Source: JABDBK01 sp964453575 (GTDB taxonomy: Bacteria > Pseudomonadota > Gammaproteobacteria > DSM-16500). From it: 8,313 bases of DNA. Below are positions 5,795 to 8,313 of this stretch, in pieces. The first letter of the stretch is position 1. Each line of letters begins with the position of its first letter. The notes under the pieces are model-generated. The model worked only from the letters and a program-made list of their open reading frames with translations, was not told the origin of the DNA and ran no database searches. The position numbers were made by a program, and so were the translations under genes. The stretch covers positions 1-8,313 of the forward strand of contig CAYVRW010000098.1 of NCBI GenBank assembly GCA_964453575.1. Reading direction: 5' to 3'.

Positions 5795-7984
5795 ATGGTT
5801 GCCATTAAAAACAGTTTGCCGCGACTAGACGATGGAACCATCGATTTATCCATTTGGCTAAACAATGCTAAGTCTTTATATCAGTTAGAAAATATTGACC
5901 TTATCAAAAAATCCGTTGAATTAGCCCATCATTCTAGCTTAGGCCTAACGACTTTTTATGGAGAACCTTGCATTGAACAAGGTTTAAATATGGCAGAAAT
6001 TCTCTTGGAATTACAGCTTGATCAAGCCTCCATTGCAGCTGCCATCATGATGAGTACCGTAGAACATACCGATATGTCAGATGAGGTCATCGAACAAAGC
6101 CTTAATCCTGATGTTTTACAATTAATTCATGCGGTCAATCAATTAAACATTACCCATACCTTGCACAAAAACCGCAATGAAACGCAAATCGATAGACTGC
6201 GCAAAACTATTCTTGCTATGGTTTCAGACATTCGCGTAGTGCCCATTAAACTTGCTGAAAAAACCTGTATTCTACGAGGCATTAAAAATATCAATCCTGT
6301 TGAACGTAATCGTATTGCTCAAGAAATATTAGATATTTATGCTCCTCTTGCTAACCGTCTTGGTATAGGTCAATTAAAATGGGAATTAGAAGATATTTCA
6401 TTTCACTATACCAACACCGAAAAATATAAAACTATAGCAAACTATTTAGCTGAAAGACGCATTGACAGACAAGAACGCATTCAAAACATTATTTCCAGTA
6501 TTCATCAACAACTTGCTGAAGCTAAAATAGAATCTAGCATTTCAGGTCGAGCTAAACATATTTACAGCATTTATTTAAAAATGCAAAAAAAAGGCGTTGA
6601 TTATAAAGAAATTTATGATACCAGCGCCATTCGCATATTAGTTCCAACCGTGGCTGATTGTTATAATACGTTAAGCATAGTGCATCATATCTGGGAACAT
6701 ATACCTGAAGAGTTTGATGATTATATTGCAAACCCAAAACCTAATGGCTATCGTTCCATTCATACCGCAGTCATAGGCCCTGATGAAAAAAATCTGGAAA
6801 TACAAATTCGTACCCATGATATGCATAATGAGGCTGAGCATGGCATAGCAGCGCATTGGTTATATAAAGAAGATTACATTAAAAAAACCGGCTATGAAGC
6901 AAAAATTACTTTTTTACGGCAATTGTTATCATGGCAAAAAGATATTACTAAACAACCAGAAATATCACTAAATAACATAGTTGATGACAGGGTTTATGTT
7001 TTTACTCCTGCTGGGGATATTATTGACTTAATCAATGGAGCAACACCGCTTGATTTTGCTTATCATATTCATAGTGATCTTGGCCATCGCTGCCGCGGCG
7101 CAAAAATTAATGGGCATATCGTACCTTTAACCCATGCGTTAAGTACCGGTGATAAAATTGAAATTACCACCGTACAACAAGGTACACCAAGTCGTGATTG
7201 GTTAAACAAAGAAGCAGGTTATCTTAAAACCTCAAGAGCAAGGGCTAAAGTCGCGCAATGGTTTAGACAACAAGATGTGACTCAATACGTAGAAACCGGC
7301 AAAAATATAATGGAACGTGAATTTGCTCGCGCTGGATTACAACATGTTGATATGCAAAAAATAGCTGCGCGATTTAATTTTAAAAATCCAGAATCACTTT
7401 ACTCTACGTTAGGTCATGGCAGTATTAGGCCGGCGCAAATTGTATCAGCCGCTTTAGCTGAACGGGATGGTGCTGCTAACAAATCTGCTGCCTCATTTAA
7501 ACACATACGCGTTGCAACGGAAAATAAATCCAGCTTTGAAGTATCGGGAATAAATGATTTACTCACACGCATAGCTAAATGCTGCAAACCTATTCCTGGC
7601 GATAACATCGTAGGTTATATTACGCAAGGACGAGGCGTATCTATTCATCGCAATGATTGCCATAATGTGAATGATTTAACAGAAGACCATCATAATCGTC
7701 TTATTACAGTAAATTGGGACAATAAACATATCAAATCATTTTATGTCGATATTCAAATTCGCGCCGATGGCGAACCGCAAGCTTTAAAGGAAATTACCAC
7801 TCTTTTAGCCAATGAGAAAATTAATATTATTAACATGAATTCTAGCGCCTATAAAAATAATGCGTTATTATTTATTACTATGACGATTGAAATAAATAGC
7901 CAGGATCAATTAAGTCAATTACTTACGGATCTTAAAAAATTGCCGCATATTACTGATGCAACTAGGATACATCATCATGGATAG
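5795..7984 (+). CDS. relA: Ribosome-associated (p)ppGpp synthetase RelA (GTP pyrophosphokinase)
   Basis: RelA binds stalled ribosomes with uncharged tRNA in the A site and transfers pyrophosphate from ATP to GTP or GDP, starting the stringent response. The 729-residue protein has the full long-RSH layout. An N-terminal hydrolase-like domain (about 30-180) is followed by the synthetase domain (about 220-360) with GRAKHIYSIY at 251, Asp275, the RelA-type EFDD at 306-309, NPKPNGY and Glu335 (EIQIRT). The TGS domain covers about 398-460, the zinc-finger/CC region has Cys596-Cys597 and Cys622, and the ACT domain is about 650-725. The hydrolase HD pair is replaced by Met86-Ser87, so it should be a synthetase only and needs a SpoT elsewhere. 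Residue numbers match E. coli RelA through the synthetase. A weak purine-rich site (AAGAGAGAG) precedes the ATG. The 3' end overlaps the Hpt gene by 8 bp. Confidence 0.97.
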   Translation: MVAIKNSLPRLDDGTIDLSIWLNNAKSLYQLENIDLIKKSVELAHHSSLGLTTFYGEPCIEQGLNMAEILLELQLDQASIAAAIMMSTVEHTDMSDEVIEQSLNPDVLQLIHAVNQLNITHTLHKNRNETQIDRLRKTILAMVSDIRVVPIKLAEKTCILRGIKNINPVERNRIAQEILDIYAPLANRLGIGQLKWELEDISFHYTNTEKYKTIANYLAERRIDRQERIQNIISSIHQQLAEAKIESSISGRAKHIYSIYLKMQKKGVDYKEIYDTSAIRILVPTVADCYNTLSIVHHIWEHIPEEFDDYIANPKPNGYRSIHTAVIGPDEKNLEIQIRTHDMHNEAEHGIAAHWLYKEDYIKKTGYEAKITFLRQLLSWQKDITKQPEISLNNIVDDRVYVFTPAGDIIDLINGATPLDFAYHIHSDLGHRCRGAKINGHIVPLTHALSTGDKIEITTVQQGTPSRDWLNKEAGYLKTSRARAKVAQWFRQQDVTQYVETGKNIMEREFARAGLQHVDMQKIAARFNFKNPESLYSTLGHGSIRPAQIVSAALAERDGAANKSAASFKHIRVATENKSSFEVSGINDLLTRIAKCCKPIPGDNIVGYITQGRGVSIHRNDCHNVNDLTEDHHNRLITVNWDNKHIKSFYVDIQIRADGEPQALKEITTLLANEKINIINMNSSAYKNNALLFITMTIEINSQDQLSQLLTDLKKLPHITDATRIHHHG

Positions 7985-8297
7985 TCCCATTCTTGACTGG
8001 CCGCTCAGCATTAAACTCGCGGGTAATAATGCTCAGTACGCACGTGAATTTCTGCAGTTATTAGCGAAAGATTTATCTATTCAATTAGAAACCATACGAA
8101 ATTATGTTAGTAATAATGAATTCCATCAAATAAAAAGTGAATTACATAAATTATTAGGCGCCTTAAGTTATAGCGGCGCATTGCGTTTAAGAAATGCAAC
8201 ACGGGTTTTTTACGATGGGTTGCCTAATAATGTTTCCTCTGGATTTGTGGAATTTGAAAATGAAGCATTATTGTTTATTGCAGAAATCAAACAGTGA
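7977..8297 (+). CDS. Stand-alone histidine phosphotransfer (Hpt) protein, BarA/LetS-like
   Basis: The 106-residue product is a single Hpt four-helix domain. Hpt proteins carry a phosphoryl group on histidine between receiver domains of hybrid kinases and response regulators. The predicted phosphorylated residue is His57 in ELHKLLGALSYSGALRLRN, with Gly61 in the usual position. Both this segment and the N-terminal PILDWPLSIKLAGNN...AREFLQLL resemble the C-terminal Hpt module of BarA (ILDW, HKLxG, YSG, RxKN pattern recalled from the E. coli protein). No kinase, receiver or membrane segment is present. The ATG at 7977 overlaps the relA stop region by 8 bp and has AGGA at 7964-7967. The in-frame ATG at 7956 lacks a ribosome site and would add seven residues inside relA. 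Translation is probably coupled to relA. The Hpt fold is confident; the partner kinase and regulator are inferred. Confidence 0.85.
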   Translation: MDSPILDWPLSIKLAGNNAQYAREFLQLLAKDLSIQLETIRNYVSNNEFHQIKSELHKLLGALSYSGALRLRNATRVFYDGLPNNVSSGFVEFENEALLFIAEIKQ

Positions 8298-8313
8298 GAT
8301 TGTAGGGTGGGCA
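8298..8313. other. Possible left edge of an intergenic repeat, cut by the window
   Basis: The 16 bases after the Hpt stop codon contain GTAGGGTGGGCA, the motif that opens a common proteobacterial intergenic inverted repeat whose other arm ends in TGCCCACC. The second arm would lie outside the window, so this is only a suggestion. Confidence 0.25.

Noticed and set aside
6552..6856. Two minus-strand ORFs of 61 residues inside relA
   Set aside because: They are antisense to the most conserved synthetase region of relA, and their composition is that of a reversed gene.
7414..7608. 64-residue minus-strand ORF inside relA
   Set aside because: It is antisense to the relA zinc-finger region, with no start support or family resemblance.
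7956..7976. Hpt start at the ATG at 7956
   Set aside because: There is no ribosome binding site in front of it, whereas AGGA lies 9 bp before the ATG at 7977.

Overview
The window is AT-rich bacterial DNA with tightly packed genes. It most resembles a gammaproteobacterium. The rlmD-relA pair is the arrangement known from E. coli, the RelA residues keep E. coli numbering through the synthetase domain, and the last gene matches the C-terminal Hpt module of BarA/LetS-type sensor kinases. The AT-rich codons, the secreted Sel1-repeat protein and the palindromic intergenic repeats suggest a Legionella/Coxiella-type lineage (Legionellales). That placement is inference, not proof.

Layout. Positions 1-48 hold the 5' half of a tRNA-Pro(TGG) gene on the minus strand, with a near-consensus promoter and a GC-rich discriminator. 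It is divergent from folD (215-1066, plus strand), the one-carbon/folate enzyme. A small helix-turn-helix-like gene (1158-1376, GTG start) follows, with its own Shine-Dalgarno site and a perfect 12-bp palindrome over its likely -10. A GC-rich composite palindromic repeat (1381-1456) separates it from a convergent minus-strand pair. That pair is rocD (ornithine aminotransferase, 2878-4083), followed after 21 bp by an exported ten-repeat Sel1 protein (1447-2856). A 346-bp divergent intergenic region (4084-4429) then leads to a plus-strand operon: rlmD (4430-5755), relA (5795-7984) and a stand-alone Hpt protein (7977-8297) that overlaps relA by 8 bp. The final 16 bases may be the start of another intergenic repeat.

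How the genes fit together. RlmD methylates 23S rRNA, and RelA senses uncharged tRNA on the ribosome and makes (p)ppGpp. The stable-RNA promoter at the left edge has the GC-rich discriminator typical of promoters repressed in the stringent response. The most interesting point is the Hpt protein translationally linked to relA. In E. coli the BarA kinase gene lies beside rlmD-relA, and here only a BarA-like Hpt module is found downstream. It could be a separated phosphotransfer module that ties the stringent response to the BarA/UvrY (LetS/LetA) regulatory cascade. No phage, IS element, CRISPR array or rRNA gene is visible.
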